Shown here piece after piece: positions 36,294 through 43,953 of a stretch of DNA of 43,953 nt. Source of the stretch: CAVURW01 sp963743595 (GTDB lineage: Bacteria; Verrucomicrobiota; Verrucomicrobiia; Methylacidiphilales; UBA1321); the NCBI GenBank assembly GCA_963743595.1, contig CAVURW010000081.1, positions 1 to 43,953 on the forward strand, written 5' to 3'. The first letter of the stretch is position 1; each line of letters starts with the position of its first letter. The notes under the pieces are model-generated. The model saw only the letters and a list, made by a program, of their open reading frames with translations. It made no database searches and was not told the origin of the DNA. Made by a program: the position numbers and the translations under genes.

Positions 36294-36392
36294 TGCACTT
36301 CTGCTCAATTACCAACGCCAACTCGAACGCTGAATCCGGCTACTTCTCTGGATCCGGATTCTGATTTATTTGGTCGAATCCGTAGGCATTAG
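36294..36392 (+). pseudogene. In-frame continuation after the hydrolase stop codon
   Basis: After the TAA at 36291-36293 the same reading frame stays open for 32 codons to TAG at 36390-36392. It encodes CTSAQLPTPTRTLNPATSL then DPDSDLFGRIRRH. The first part repeats the linker style (PTPTRT) and the end resembles the annotated ending DPILDLLGVV. This looks like an older C-terminus cut off by a stop, or a read-through extension. Confidence 0.5.
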
Positions 36393-36431
36393 GTAAAGAA
36401 GATTGGAGTGTCGGATCAGCTGCGACTTAAC

Positions 36432-36449
36432 ATTGTATCGATTGTATCG
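36432..36449 (+). promoter_or_regulatory. Tandem 9-base repeat upstream of GH3 gene
   Basis: ATTGTATCG occurs twice without gap, ending 11 bases before the ATG at 36461. The second copy plus flanks is a near palindrome (TCGATTGTATCGA). It could be an operator for a repressor of the GH3-fucosidase run, or chance. There is no ribosome site between it and the start. Confidence 0.3.
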
Positions 36450-36460
36450 AAGTAATTAAA

Positions 36461-39124
36461 ATGAAAATTCCTTTAGCGGTTATAACGTTGGTTTTGAGTG
36501 TCGGTTCACTTATAGCGGAAGAGAGCAGTGAGGGTGGGTTTGGGAAAACTTTCACCGTCTCGGATGTCCAACATTACGTAAGCCCGAGGCCAGTTCTGGG
36601 TGGAAGGGATGTCAAGGATGTTAAGGAGCAGGTTTATAGCCCCGATTTCACGGCTACGCTAACGGGTCTACCGACGGGGACTTACACGATTGAGATTGAA
36701 TTGGCGGAGACCTTTCGCACGGCACCAGGTCGAGTGATGAATATCAGCGCTGGATCGATAGTATTGGCGAAAGATCTGGACGTTTTTCAGGCGGCAGGTG
36801 GCGCAGACAAAGTCTACAAGGTCACCGGTAAGATCGATTACCAGGGGGATTCACCGCTAAAAATCCACTTTGTTGGCACAGGAACGGATGCGTTTTTTAA
36901 TGCTATCCACATTATTGATTCCCAGAACCAAGTTGTAGCCGGTGTTGCTGCGGTCGATTTCGTCGATGTAGTGGTGGCCAGAGCTTCCGTAGTACCAACT
37001 GTAAATGAACCGCCCATTTACCATGACCCGAGTCAGCCGCTGGATAAGCGGATTGATGACTTGATTCGCCGGATGTCACTGAATGAGAAGGTGCATCAAA
37101 TCATTAATACCGCTTCGGCGATCGATCGGCTGGGCTTGCCGGCATACGATTATTGGAGCGAAGCGCTGCACGGTGTCGCGAGAGAAGGCGTCGCCACCGT
37201 CTTTCCTCAGGCTATCGGTTTAGGGGCCATGTGGGACACCGGGCTGGAACATCAAATTGGGACGATCATCGGTGTGGAAGGACGCGCCAAATACAACGAC
37301 AACATCCGCAATAATAAGCATGGTAATTGCGAAGGCCTGACGTTTTGGTCACCGAACATCAATATCTTCCGTGATCCACGCTGGGGCCGGGGACAGGAAA
37401 CCTACGGCGAGGATCCGTTTCTGACCGGCCGTATGGGGGTAGCGTTTATCGAGGGTCTCCAAGGCAACGATCCCAAATACATGATGGCCATGGCCTGTGC
37501 AAAGCACTTTGCCGTGCACAGCGGCCCGGAAACTTTGCGCCACGTCTTTGATGCGAAAATTTCCAACGACGATCTCTACAACACCTATCTCCCACAATTC
37601 GAGGCCGCCGTCCGCGAAGGCAAAGTGGGTGGCGTGATGAGCGCCTATAATGCCGTAAATGGCGTGGCTGCTCCTGCCGATTCATTGCTCCTCCAGGATA
37701 ATCTCCGCCAAAAATGGGGTTTCAATGGTTACGTAGTCTCCGATTGCGATGCGGTTTACGATATTTGGGCGCAACACCATCTGGCACCGGACGCGGAGTC
37801 TGCCTCTGCTGCCGCCGTGAAGGGCGGCACGGACCTCAATTGCGGCTCTACTTACGCAGCTCTGGTGAAGGCTGTGAACAGGGGGCTTTTGACGGAAACT
37901 GACGTCGATCGAGCGCTTCACCACACCCTCTGGACCCGTTTCCGTCTCGGGCTTTTTGACCCGCCAGACCAATTACCGTTTAACAAGATCCTGTATTCAG
38001 AGATTAATAACATCGAGTCCCAGGGCATCGCCCTAAAGGCCGCGCGTGAATCCATGGTCCTTCTCAAAAACAACGGCGTGCTGCCGCTCGACATAACCAA
38101 ACTGAAGAAACTTGCGGTGGTCGGGACCAATGCGGCCGACACCGAAATGCTCCACGGCAACTACAACGGCGATATGGATCGGCCTGTTTCCATTCTAGAT
38201 GGCATTCGGGCAGCGGTCGGCAGCGGTATGGAAGTAACCTATTCTAGCGGCTGTCCTTTGGCTTTAAAGGAAAACGATCCTTTTTCAGAGAAATCCGATG
38301 AGTTTCAACAGGCGGTAAAGGGCGCAGCGACTGCGGATATTATTATCTATGTGGGCGGGCTTAATTTCAACCTAGAGGGCGAGGAGATGAATGTTGATTG
38401 CGCTGGATTCAATGGGGGAGATCGGACCACAATCCAGTTACCTGAGATTCAAACCAAAATGATCAAAGCGCTCATCGCAACAGGCAAGCCGGTGATTTTT
38501 GTGAATTGTAGCGGCTCTGCCATCGCGATACCGGACGAAATAAATCCTCTGGCAGCGATGATTCAGGCGTGGTATCCAGGTGAAAAGGGCGGAACGGCGG
38601 TGGCCGATGTGCTCTTTGGCAAATATAATCCGGCTGGCCGCTTACCGGTGACATTCTATTCCTCGGACGCGGATCTCCCTGCCTTCACCGATTATAATAT
38701 GGCGAATCGGACCTACCGCTACTTCAATGGGAATCCGGAGTTTCCGTTTGGATTCGGGCTGAGCTTCACGAAATTTGATTACAGCGATCTTCAGGTTTCA
38801 CCGCAGGTCACTTCGGCGGGAACAGTCGAGGTTGCCGTCAAAGTCACAAACTCCGGCGGTTGCGATGGCGAGGAAGTGGTTCAGGTCTACTACAAGAATG
38901 GACATGATTATCCGGGAGCACCGATTCGCAGTCTTTGTGCTTTTCAGCGCGTTGCTATTGCTCGTGGCGAAACGAAGATGGTGACGTTAGAAATTCCTGC
39001 CAAAAATTTCCGCCATTGGGACGATATCCAACACGATTACGTGGTCGATCAGGGAACTTACGAGCTTCAAGTTGGCTCCTTCGCAGGTGACGTGCGGGTA
39101 AAAGGTACGACTCAAGTAAAGTAG
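36461..39124 (+). CDS. Secreted GH3 beta-xylosidase/glucosidase-type enzyme with N-terminal malectin-like module
   Basis: An 887-residue exported enzyme (signal peptide to LIAEE). Residues about 25-165 are a malectin-type sandwich (YSPDFTATLTGLPTGTYTIEIELAE, FFNAIHII). The GH3 barrel follows: YDYWSEALHGVAREGVATVFPQ, SPNINIFRDPRWGRGQETYGEDPFLTG, CAKHFAVHSGPE, VMSAYNAVNG and GFNGYVVSDCDAVYDI, with nucleophile Asp428 in the SDC form seen in xylosidases and arabinofuranosidases of GH3. The second domain has MVLLKNNGVLPL and IIIYVGGLNFNLEGEEMNVD. The C-terminal FnIII-like domain (VAVKVTNSGGCDGEEVVQVY) is present. It trims exposed beta-xylosyl or beta-glucosyl residues. It is followed after 243 bases by the two fucosidases. 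Confidence 0.92.
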   Translation: MKIPLAVITLVLSVGSLIAEESSEGGFGKTFTVSDVQHYVSPRPVLGGRDVKDVKEQVYSPDFTATLTGLPTGTYTIEIELAETFRTAPGRVMNISAGSIVLAKDLDVFQAAGGADKVYKVTGKIDYQGDSPLKIHFVGTGTDAFFNAIHIIDSQNQVVAGVAAVDFVDVVVARASVVPTVNEPPIYHDPSQPLDKRIDDLIRRMSLNEKVHQIINTASAIDRLGLPAYDYWSEALHGVAREGVATVFPQAIGLGAMWDTGLEHQIGTIIGVEGRAKYNDNIRNNKHGNCEGLTFWSPNINIFRDPRWGRGQETYGEDPFLTGRMGVAFIEGLQGNDPKYMMAMACAKHFAVHSGPETLRHVFDAKISNDDLYNTYLPQFEAAVREGKVGGVMSAYNAVNGVAAPADSLLLQDNLRQKWGFNGYVVSDCDAVYDIWAQHHLAPDAESASAAAVKGGTDLNCGSTYAALVKAVNRGLLTETDVDRALHHTLWTRFRLGLFDPPDQLPFNKILYSEINNIESQGIALKAARESMVLLKNNGVLPLDITKLKKLAVVGTNAADTEMLHGNYNGDMDRPVSILDGIRAAVGSGMEVTYSSGCPLALKENDPFSEKSDEFQQAVKGAATADIIIYVGGLNFNLEGEEMNVDCAGFNGGDRTTIQLPEIQTKMIKALIATGKPVIFVNCSGSAIAIPDEINPLAAMIQAWYPGEKGGTAVADVLFGKYNPAGRLPVTFYSSDADLPAFTDYNMANRTYRYFNGNPEFPFGFGLSFTKFDYSDLQVSPQVTSAGTVEVAVKVTNSGGCDGEEVVQVYYKNGHDYPGAPIRSLCAFQRVAIARGETKMVTLEIPAKNFRHWDDIQHDYVVDQGTYELQVGSFAGDVRVKGTTQVK

Positions 39125-39367
39125 CTGTTGCGCATTTTTCTGAGCGTGTGGAGGTAGTTTAGGACCGCCGTTCTCACCGGCCTATTTGGCAGGCTTTCAG
39201 TCCGGCGCGCTCACCCCTACCATTCCGGTTCCTCGCTGTTCAAAATACTTCGCCGAAGAAAACTGAACGACCTGCTAAGCCGTCTTTGCTATCAAAGGAC
39301 CAGAAGATACGTCGTATTTAAAACCATGTTTTATCGATTTATCTCTGCCGCCTTTAATCAAACTCTC

Positions 39368-41392
39368 ATGAAAAAACTCATTATTTGCCTTCAAATGGTG
39401 TTAGCTGCCACCCTTTCTCCCGCCAATATCGTATCTGCCCAAGTAGAGTACCCTCCAGAGACCCACGCCATCCCCATTCCTAAAATGGAGGATCTTCCGC
39501 TGTTGCCCGGCCCATTTAAAGGCACGGTGGAATCGCTTCAGACCTTCCAATGTCCAGATTGGTTTCGGGACGCGAAGTTCGGCATTTGGTCGCACTGGGG
39601 ACCGCAATCGGTGCCAAACGAGAGCGACTGGAATGCGCGGCGAATGTATGAAGAGGGTAGCGACGATTACAAGGACCATATCAAGAATTACGGGCATCCC
39701 TCCCAATTCGGCTTCAAAGATATTCTCCCACTATGGAAAGCGGAAAAGTGGGATCCCGACCGTCTGATGGCACTGTATAAGGCGGCTGGAGCCCACTATT
39801 TCGTGGCCCAAGCGGTCCATCACGACAATTTCGATAATTGGAATTCAAAATATCATAAATGGAATTCGGTGAACATGGGACCTCACAAGGATATGGTCGG
39901 GCTGTGGCAGCAGGCGGCCCGGAAACAAGGTCTCCGTTTTGGCGTATCGGAACATCTGGGCAGAAGCTTTACCTGGTTCCAAACAGCCCACGTTGCCGAT
40001 ACCAAGGGCCCCTTGGCCGGGGTTCCTTACGACGGGGCTAATCCTGCGTATTGGGATCTCTATCATCTGCCCGCCAAGCCAGGCGACGATGGCTGGTACA
40101 GCAACGATCCCCGCTGGTTTCAGGAGTGGTTTGCGCGGATGTATGATTTGCTCGATCAGTACAAGCCCGATTTACTTTATAGTGATGGGGGCTTGCCCTT
40201 TAAAGAAACCGGGCAAAACATCGTTGCCCAGCTCTATAATCTGAGCATTCAGCAGAACGATGGCAAACTGCAGGCTGTTTATTGTTGCAAGAAAGATTAC
40301 TCCGGCACCGATTATCACGACGGCACCTGCGTTCAGGATGTGGAGCGGGGCAACATGAACGAGATTCAGCCCTTTGTTTGGCAGACCGATACTTCCACCG
40401 GCGCCTGGTTCTATAACAAGGGTCAAGGTTATAAATCCTCAGCTAGCGTCATCCATACCCTCATGGATATCGTTAGTAAAAACGGTAACCTGCTCCTCAA
40501 TGTCGTCCAGTATCCCGATGGCAGTCTTCCCCCGGAAATGGAGACTTTCCTTACCGAGATGGCCGATTGGACGAAGATAAACGGCGAAGCGGTATTTAGT
40601 ACCCGGCCCTGGACGATCTTTGGAGAAGGTCCGACTGTCGTAAAGGCGGGGCATTTCAATGAGGATGTCTCCTTTACACCGCAGGATATTCGGTTCACCA
40701 GGAATGGCAATGTTCTCTACGCGACCGCGCTCGGTGTGCCAAATAAGCAGGTCGTGATTCAATCCCTGGCGAGCAACTCGCCCCTTGTCACTGGAGATAT
40801 TTCCAAGGTCACCTTGTTGGGATATGACGGCGATCTGCAGACTCAGCGTACGAACGACGGTTTGACGATTCAATTGCTCGACGCTCTTCCTCTAAAGGCT
40901 GCTCTCTGTTTTAAAATAAGCGGGCTAACGACCGTAACCAACGTGGCCCCAGAAACCCTGGCAGCATTAAAGGAGAACCAGCAAGAAGATAAAGTCGACG
41001 TCGGCACCACCGACATCCCGGCGACAGAGGCGCAGTTAAACGGTTCCACGATAAAAATCCAGAACGAGGGCGACGCGGAAGGAATTGGTTTCTGGAGTGA
41101 TCCGAATGATTCGGCCTCCTGGAAGATCAAAGTCATCCATCCAGGAAGCTACACCGTCTCCCTGGAAATGGCCTCCAAGGATGCGGACTCTAATTTCACC
41201 ATCGAAGTTGGTTCGCAAAAGATCGACGGCAAGTCCGCAGATACCGGTGGCTGGTACAATTACAAATTCATCGATGTCGGCAAGGTTCAATTCGATGCGC
41301 CGGGGTTCGTGACACTTACGATCAGGCCAAAGTCAGCCGAGGCGTGGAGACCGATCAATATTCGGACCCTTCGCCTTATTTCCACTCCATAA
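39368..41392 (+). CDS. Secreted GH29 alpha-L-fucosidase (paralogue 2)
   Basis: A 674-residue paralogue of the enzyme at 20986. It has a signal peptide (MKKLIICLQMVLAATLSPANIVSAQ), WFRDAKFGIWSHWGPQSV, FVAQAVHHDNFDNWNSKYHKWNSVNMGP, GVSEHLGRSF, PDLLYSDGG (nucleophile Asp273) and FVWQTDTSTGAWFYNK. The C-terminal carbohydrate-binding-like module (IKIQNEGDAEGIGFWSDPND, then SASWKIKVIHPGSYTVSLEM) matches that of paralogue 3. The start at ATG 39368 gives a normal signal peptide; 39326 would add 14 residues. The next fucosidase starts 24 bases after its stop, so they form an operon. This copy resembles paralogue 1 more than paralogue 3 in the barrel. Confidence 0.93.
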   Translation: MKKLIICLQMVLAATLSPANIVSAQVEYPPETHAIPIPKMEDLPLLPGPFKGTVESLQTFQCPDWFRDAKFGIWSHWGPQSVPNESDWNARRMYEEGSDDYKDHIKNYGHPSQFGFKDILPLWKAEKWDPDRLMALYKAAGAHYFVAQAVHHDNFDNWNSKYHKWNSVNMGPHKDMVGLWQQAARKQGLRFGVSEHLGRSFTWFQTAHVADTKGPLAGVPYDGANPAYWDLYHLPAKPGDDGWYSNDPRWFQEWFARMYDLLDQYKPDLLYSDGGLPFKETGQNIVAQLYNLSIQQNDGKLQAVYCCKKDYSGTDYHDGTCVQDVERGNMNEIQPFVWQTDTSTGAWFYNKGQGYKSSASVIHTLMDIVSKNGNLLLNVVQYPDGSLPPEMETFLTEMADWTKINGEAVFSTRPWTIFGEGPTVVKAGHFNEDVSFTPQDIRFTRNGNVLYATALGVPNKQVVIQSLASNSPLVTGDISKVTLLGYDGDLQTQRTNDGLTIQLLDALPLKAALCFKISGLTTVTNVAPETLAALKENQQEDKVDVGTTDIPATEAQLNGSTIKIQNEGDAEGIGFWSDPNDSASWKIKVIHPGSYTVSLEMASKDADSNFTIEVGSQKIDGKSADTGGWYNYKFIDVGKVQFDAPGFVTLTIRPKSAEAWRPINIRTLRLISTP

Positions 41393-41416
41393 CCCGAAGT
41401 TTTGATTTCAAATAAT

Positions 41417-43465
41417 ATGAGAATTCCTGCTTCCCCAGTTTATGCCGTCCTTGTGGCTACTGTCCTCTGTGCCGGCTATCTTCCGTCTCTACAAGCTGAC
41501 CTGCCACCGCCGCCACCAATCCCCGCACCAGCGAATCCCGCGAAGCCCGTTCCGGACCAGATTCAAATGATGGAAGGTCAGTTCCAGCCGACTGCAGAAT
41601 CTCTAAAGCAATACCAATGTCCAGAATGGTTTCGCGACGCTAAGTTCGGCATCTGGTCGCACTGGGGACCGCAAGCCGTTCCCATGAATGACGGCTGGTA
41701 CGCCAGAAACATGTACATCGAGGGCTCCGAGGCTTATCAGTACCACCTGCAACATTACGGGCATCCCTCAGTTTTTGGCTACAAGGACATCATTCAGCTT
41801 TGGCATGCCGAAAACTTTGACCCCGATAAACTGATGAAGCTCTACGCCTTGGCCGGAGCTAAATACATGGTGGCCCAAGGAGGCCATCACGACAACTTCG
41901 ACAATTGGGATTCCCAGTACCACGAATGGAACTCCGTCAACTACGGTCCGCACAAGGACATAGTCGGCCTTTGGCAGGCTGCGGCCCTCAAAGAAGGGCT
42001 ACGGTTTGGCATTTCGGAACATTTAGCCCGTAGCTACAGTTGGTTTAATCCAAGTCACGGGGCGGACAAGAATGGCCCCTTCAAAGGTGTCCCTTACGAT
42101 GGCAACGATCCCAAGTATGTTGGACTCTATTGGCCAGCGAACGACGAAACTACCGAGAAATATCCGGTGAATACTCCCGACTGGGTCAAGAAGGATTGGT
42201 ACTATCGGATGAAGGATTTGGAAGATAAATATCATCCCGATTTGCTTTATTCAGACGGAGGGATTCCCTTTGGTGACTTGGGCAGGATGTTCCTAGCCAA
42301 TTACTACAATTCCAATATGAAATGGAACGGCGGCAAACTTGAAGCTGTCTACAATATCAAAAATCTCCAGGGCCACGGCGAGTATATCGAAGGAGGGTGC
42401 GTGCAGGACTTGGAGCGTTCGGGTCTCAACAAAATCAAAAATGCCCCATGGCAGACGGACACCTCGACAGGACCGTGGTTTTATAATCCCGGTACTCAAT
42501 ACAGTGCAGACCAGACAATCCACAATCTGGTGGACATCGTCAGCAAAAACGGAAATCTCTTGCTAAACGTCACCCAAAAGCCGGACGGCTCATTGGATTC
42601 CGGAGCGGAGCAAATGCTCATCGATATGGGTGCTTGGATGCACGATAACGGAGAAGCGATCTTTGGTACACGGCCTTGGACGATCTTCGGCGAGGGGCTG
42701 ACAATCGTAAACGAGGGGCGTACCAGCGATAACATTCCCTTCACGGCAAATGATATTCGGTTCACCCGCAAGGGAGATCTCCTTTACGCCATCACTCTGG
42801 GCCTGCCTAAGAAGCAGGTCATGATTCGCTCTCTTTCCAGCGACTCGCCTCTCGTGAAAGGAGAAATAACCAAAGTAACTTTACTCGGTTATGATGGTGA
42901 CCTCTCCATCCAGCGCACTGCAGACGGTCTCCTCGTTCATCTCCCAGACAATTTGCCGCTTAAGTCGGCGCTTTGCTTCAAAATCACCGGTCAGACCACT
43001 GTTTCCGACGTCGATCCAGAAACGCTAAGTGCCTTTATCGCCCGGATGGCAGCAATAACATTCACCGTTGGCGCAGGTATCACGGATATCCCGGCGGCTC
43101 AGGCACAATTGAACGGCTCTATGATTAAAATCCAGAACGAAGGTGATTCGGATGGGATAGGTTATTGGAGTGATCCGAATGATTCCGCATCCTGGAAACT
43201 CAAAATTACTCACCCCGGCACCTACCGAGTCTCCCTGGAAATGGCCTCGAAAGACGCAAACTCTCACTTCACCATCGAAGCAGGTTCACAAGAGATCGAC
43301 TGCCAATCCGTCGATACAGGTGGCTGGTACACCTACAAATTTGCCGAGGTCGGCACGATTTCAGTGGATGCACCAGGTACCGTCACACTGACGATCAAAC
43401 CAAAGTCTGCCGACACGTGGATACCGATTAATCTTCGGGCACTTCGCCTCGAGTCCATTCCCTGA
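41417..43465 (+). CDS. Secreted GH29 alpha-L-fucosidase (paralogue 3)
   Basis: A 682-residue exported paralogue with a signal peptide ending near SLQA, then a Pro-rich linker. The barrel has WFRDAKFGIWSHWGPQAV, VAQGGHHDNFDNWDSQYHEW, GISEHLARSYSWF, PDLLYSDGG (nucleophile Asp280) and PWQTDTSTGPWFYNP. It lacks the paired Cys-Cys-Lys (YCCKK) loop of paralogues 1 and 2, having AVYNIKNLQGHGEY instead, so its acceptor site may differ. The C-terminal module is nearly the same as in paralogue 2. The start is ATG 41417; a TTG at 41402 is rejected. The tandem gene pair probably arose by duplication followed by change of specificity. Confidence 0.93.
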   Translation: MRIPASPVYAVLVATVLCAGYLPSLQADLPPPPPIPAPANPAKPVPDQIQMMEGQFQPTAESLKQYQCPEWFRDAKFGIWSHWGPQAVPMNDGWYARNMYIEGSEAYQYHLQHYGHPSVFGYKDIIQLWHAENFDPDKLMKLYALAGAKYMVAQGGHHDNFDNWDSQYHEWNSVNYGPHKDIVGLWQAAALKEGLRFGISEHLARSYSWFNPSHGADKNGPFKGVPYDGNDPKYVGLYWPANDETTEKYPVNTPDWVKKDWYYRMKDLEDKYHPDLLYSDGGIPFGDLGRMFLANYYNSNMKWNGGKLEAVYNIKNLQGHGEYIEGGCVQDLERSGLNKIKNAPWQTDTSTGPWFYNPGTQYSADQTIHNLVDIVSKNGNLLLNVTQKPDGSLDSGAEQMLIDMGAWMHDNGEAIFGTRPWTIFGEGLTIVNEGRTSDNIPFTANDIRFTRKGDLLYAITLGLPKKQVMIRSLSSDSPLVKGEITKVTLLGYDGDLSIQRTADGLLVHLPDNLPLKSALCFKITGQTTVSDVDPETLSAFIARMAAITFTVGAGITDIPAAQAQLNGSMIKIQNEGDSDGIGYWSDPNDSASWKLKITHPGTYRVSLEMASKDANSHFTIEAGSQEIDCQSVDTGGWYTYKFAEVGTISVDAPGTVTLTIKPKSADTWIPINLRALRLESIP

Positions 43466-43663
43466 ACTACTGACGTGTGCCAAACACTACTGGTTTGATC
43501 GCTTACCTGCCACGAGAAGACCCCGCCAGTAGCTGAATTCATGCTGGTCTTTGGGAATAAAACAAGTAAAAGAAGCCCAACGTGAAATTGACGGCGTCGG
43601 CAAAATGAGATCGACCCGGAATCGATGCGCGTCGAATAGTTGCGCGTGAAACAGTCTGATATT

Positions 43664-43953
43664 ATGAGTCTTACTTCCACCATTAAGCTAACGTGTGGTC
43701 CGTGCAAAACTGAACACGATTTTACCGCTTGGAAATCGATTAACGTTACGGTCGATCCGGCCAAAAAAGCGGAGTTGCTCAGCGGTTCGCTGCTGCGATT
43801 CACCTGTCCGCAGTGTTCTTGGACGGCACAGGTGACCTACCCGATTCTCTACCACGATATGAAGGCTAAGTTCATGGTGTGGCTGGTCGGTGAGCAGCCA
43901 AAAATCGATTCCTACCCGATAGATCGATTCGGCGGTTATCAATTTCGTTTCGT
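43664..43953 (+). CDS. CpXC-domain protein (partial, cut by window end)
   Basis: An open plus-strand frame from ATG 43664 to the window end (96 codons so far). It shows the CpXC domain pattern (PF14353): LTCGPCKTEHDFTAWKSINVTVDPAKKAELLSG in two parts, then LRFTCPQCSW and YPILYHDMKAKFMVWLV. The Cys pairs CGPC and CPQC probably bind zinc. The first pair is CGPC rather than the usual CPxC. No signal peptide. Function is unknown for the family. It follows the fucosidase after 198 bases and probably starts a new unit. Confidence 0.8.
   Translation, partial: MSLTSTIKLTCGPCKTEHDFTAWKSINVTVDPAKKAELLSGSLLRFTCPQCSWTAQVTYPILYHDMKAKFMVWLVGEQPKIDSYPIDRFGGYQFRF

Overview
The window looks like chromosomal DNA of a Verrucomicrobiota bacterium, probably near Chthoniobacter (Spartobacteria). 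The strongest evidence is a complete Verru_Chthon cassette (A-B-C-D pseudopilin-like genes, 26433-33459), a family set first described from Verrucomicrobium and Chthoniobacter. An autotransporter-associated beta-strand repeat protein (1-2356) and a high density of secreted glycan-active enzymes agree with this. Shine-Dalgarno sites are weak or absent before most genes, so several starts were chosen from family alignment.

Layout. (a) 1-4907, minus strand: a partial repeat-rich surface protein, an alginate-lyase-family polysaccharide lyase and a frameshifted GH43-like gene. Two of these genes carry a similar about 22-bp element upstream (2468-2489 and 5078-5099). (b) 4908-9310: a gene-poor stretch with a decayed duplicate of a gene tail, a small exported protein resembling secretin N-domains, and a minus-strand pair made of an alpha/beta hydrolase and a 761-residue coiled-coil protein of unknown function. 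(c) 9366-20871, mostly housekeeping: tig, clpP, a ClpP-fold SDH-type protein, a DUF1080 protein, tRNA-Val, thiD, apaG, a short membrane protein, an exported coiled-coil protein, comEC (frameshifted), a class III aminotransferase, a HIT protein and tRNA-Leu. (d) 20986-26011, minus strand: a probable operon of a membrane-anchored PA14-like protein, a beta-helix protein and a GH29 fucosidase. (e) 26433-33459, plus strand: the Verru_Chthon cassette. (f) 33918-43465, plus strand: a clan GH-A hydrolase with a B-lectin module and a Thr/Pro linker, a GH3 enzyme with an N-terminal malectin-like module, and two tandem GH29 fucosidases. (g) The window ends inside a CpXC-domain gene.

How it fits together. 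The outer regions form a glycan-degradation locus for fucose-containing and probably xylose/arabinose/uronate-containing polysaccharides. All of its enzymes have export signals or membrane anchors. The cassette lies between the two fucosidase blocks. By sequence, protein A resembles the minor pseudopilin GspK and B, C and D resemble GspI, GspJ and GspH. My inference is that the cassette builds a pseudopilus-tip-like complex serving export or surface display of the neighbouring enzymes. This is the best candidate for an under-described system here. The second is the hydrolase plus coiled-coil pair at 6176-9310. Two conserved genes (GH43-like and comEC) are each interrupted by one frameshift; I cannot tell real decay from sequencing error.
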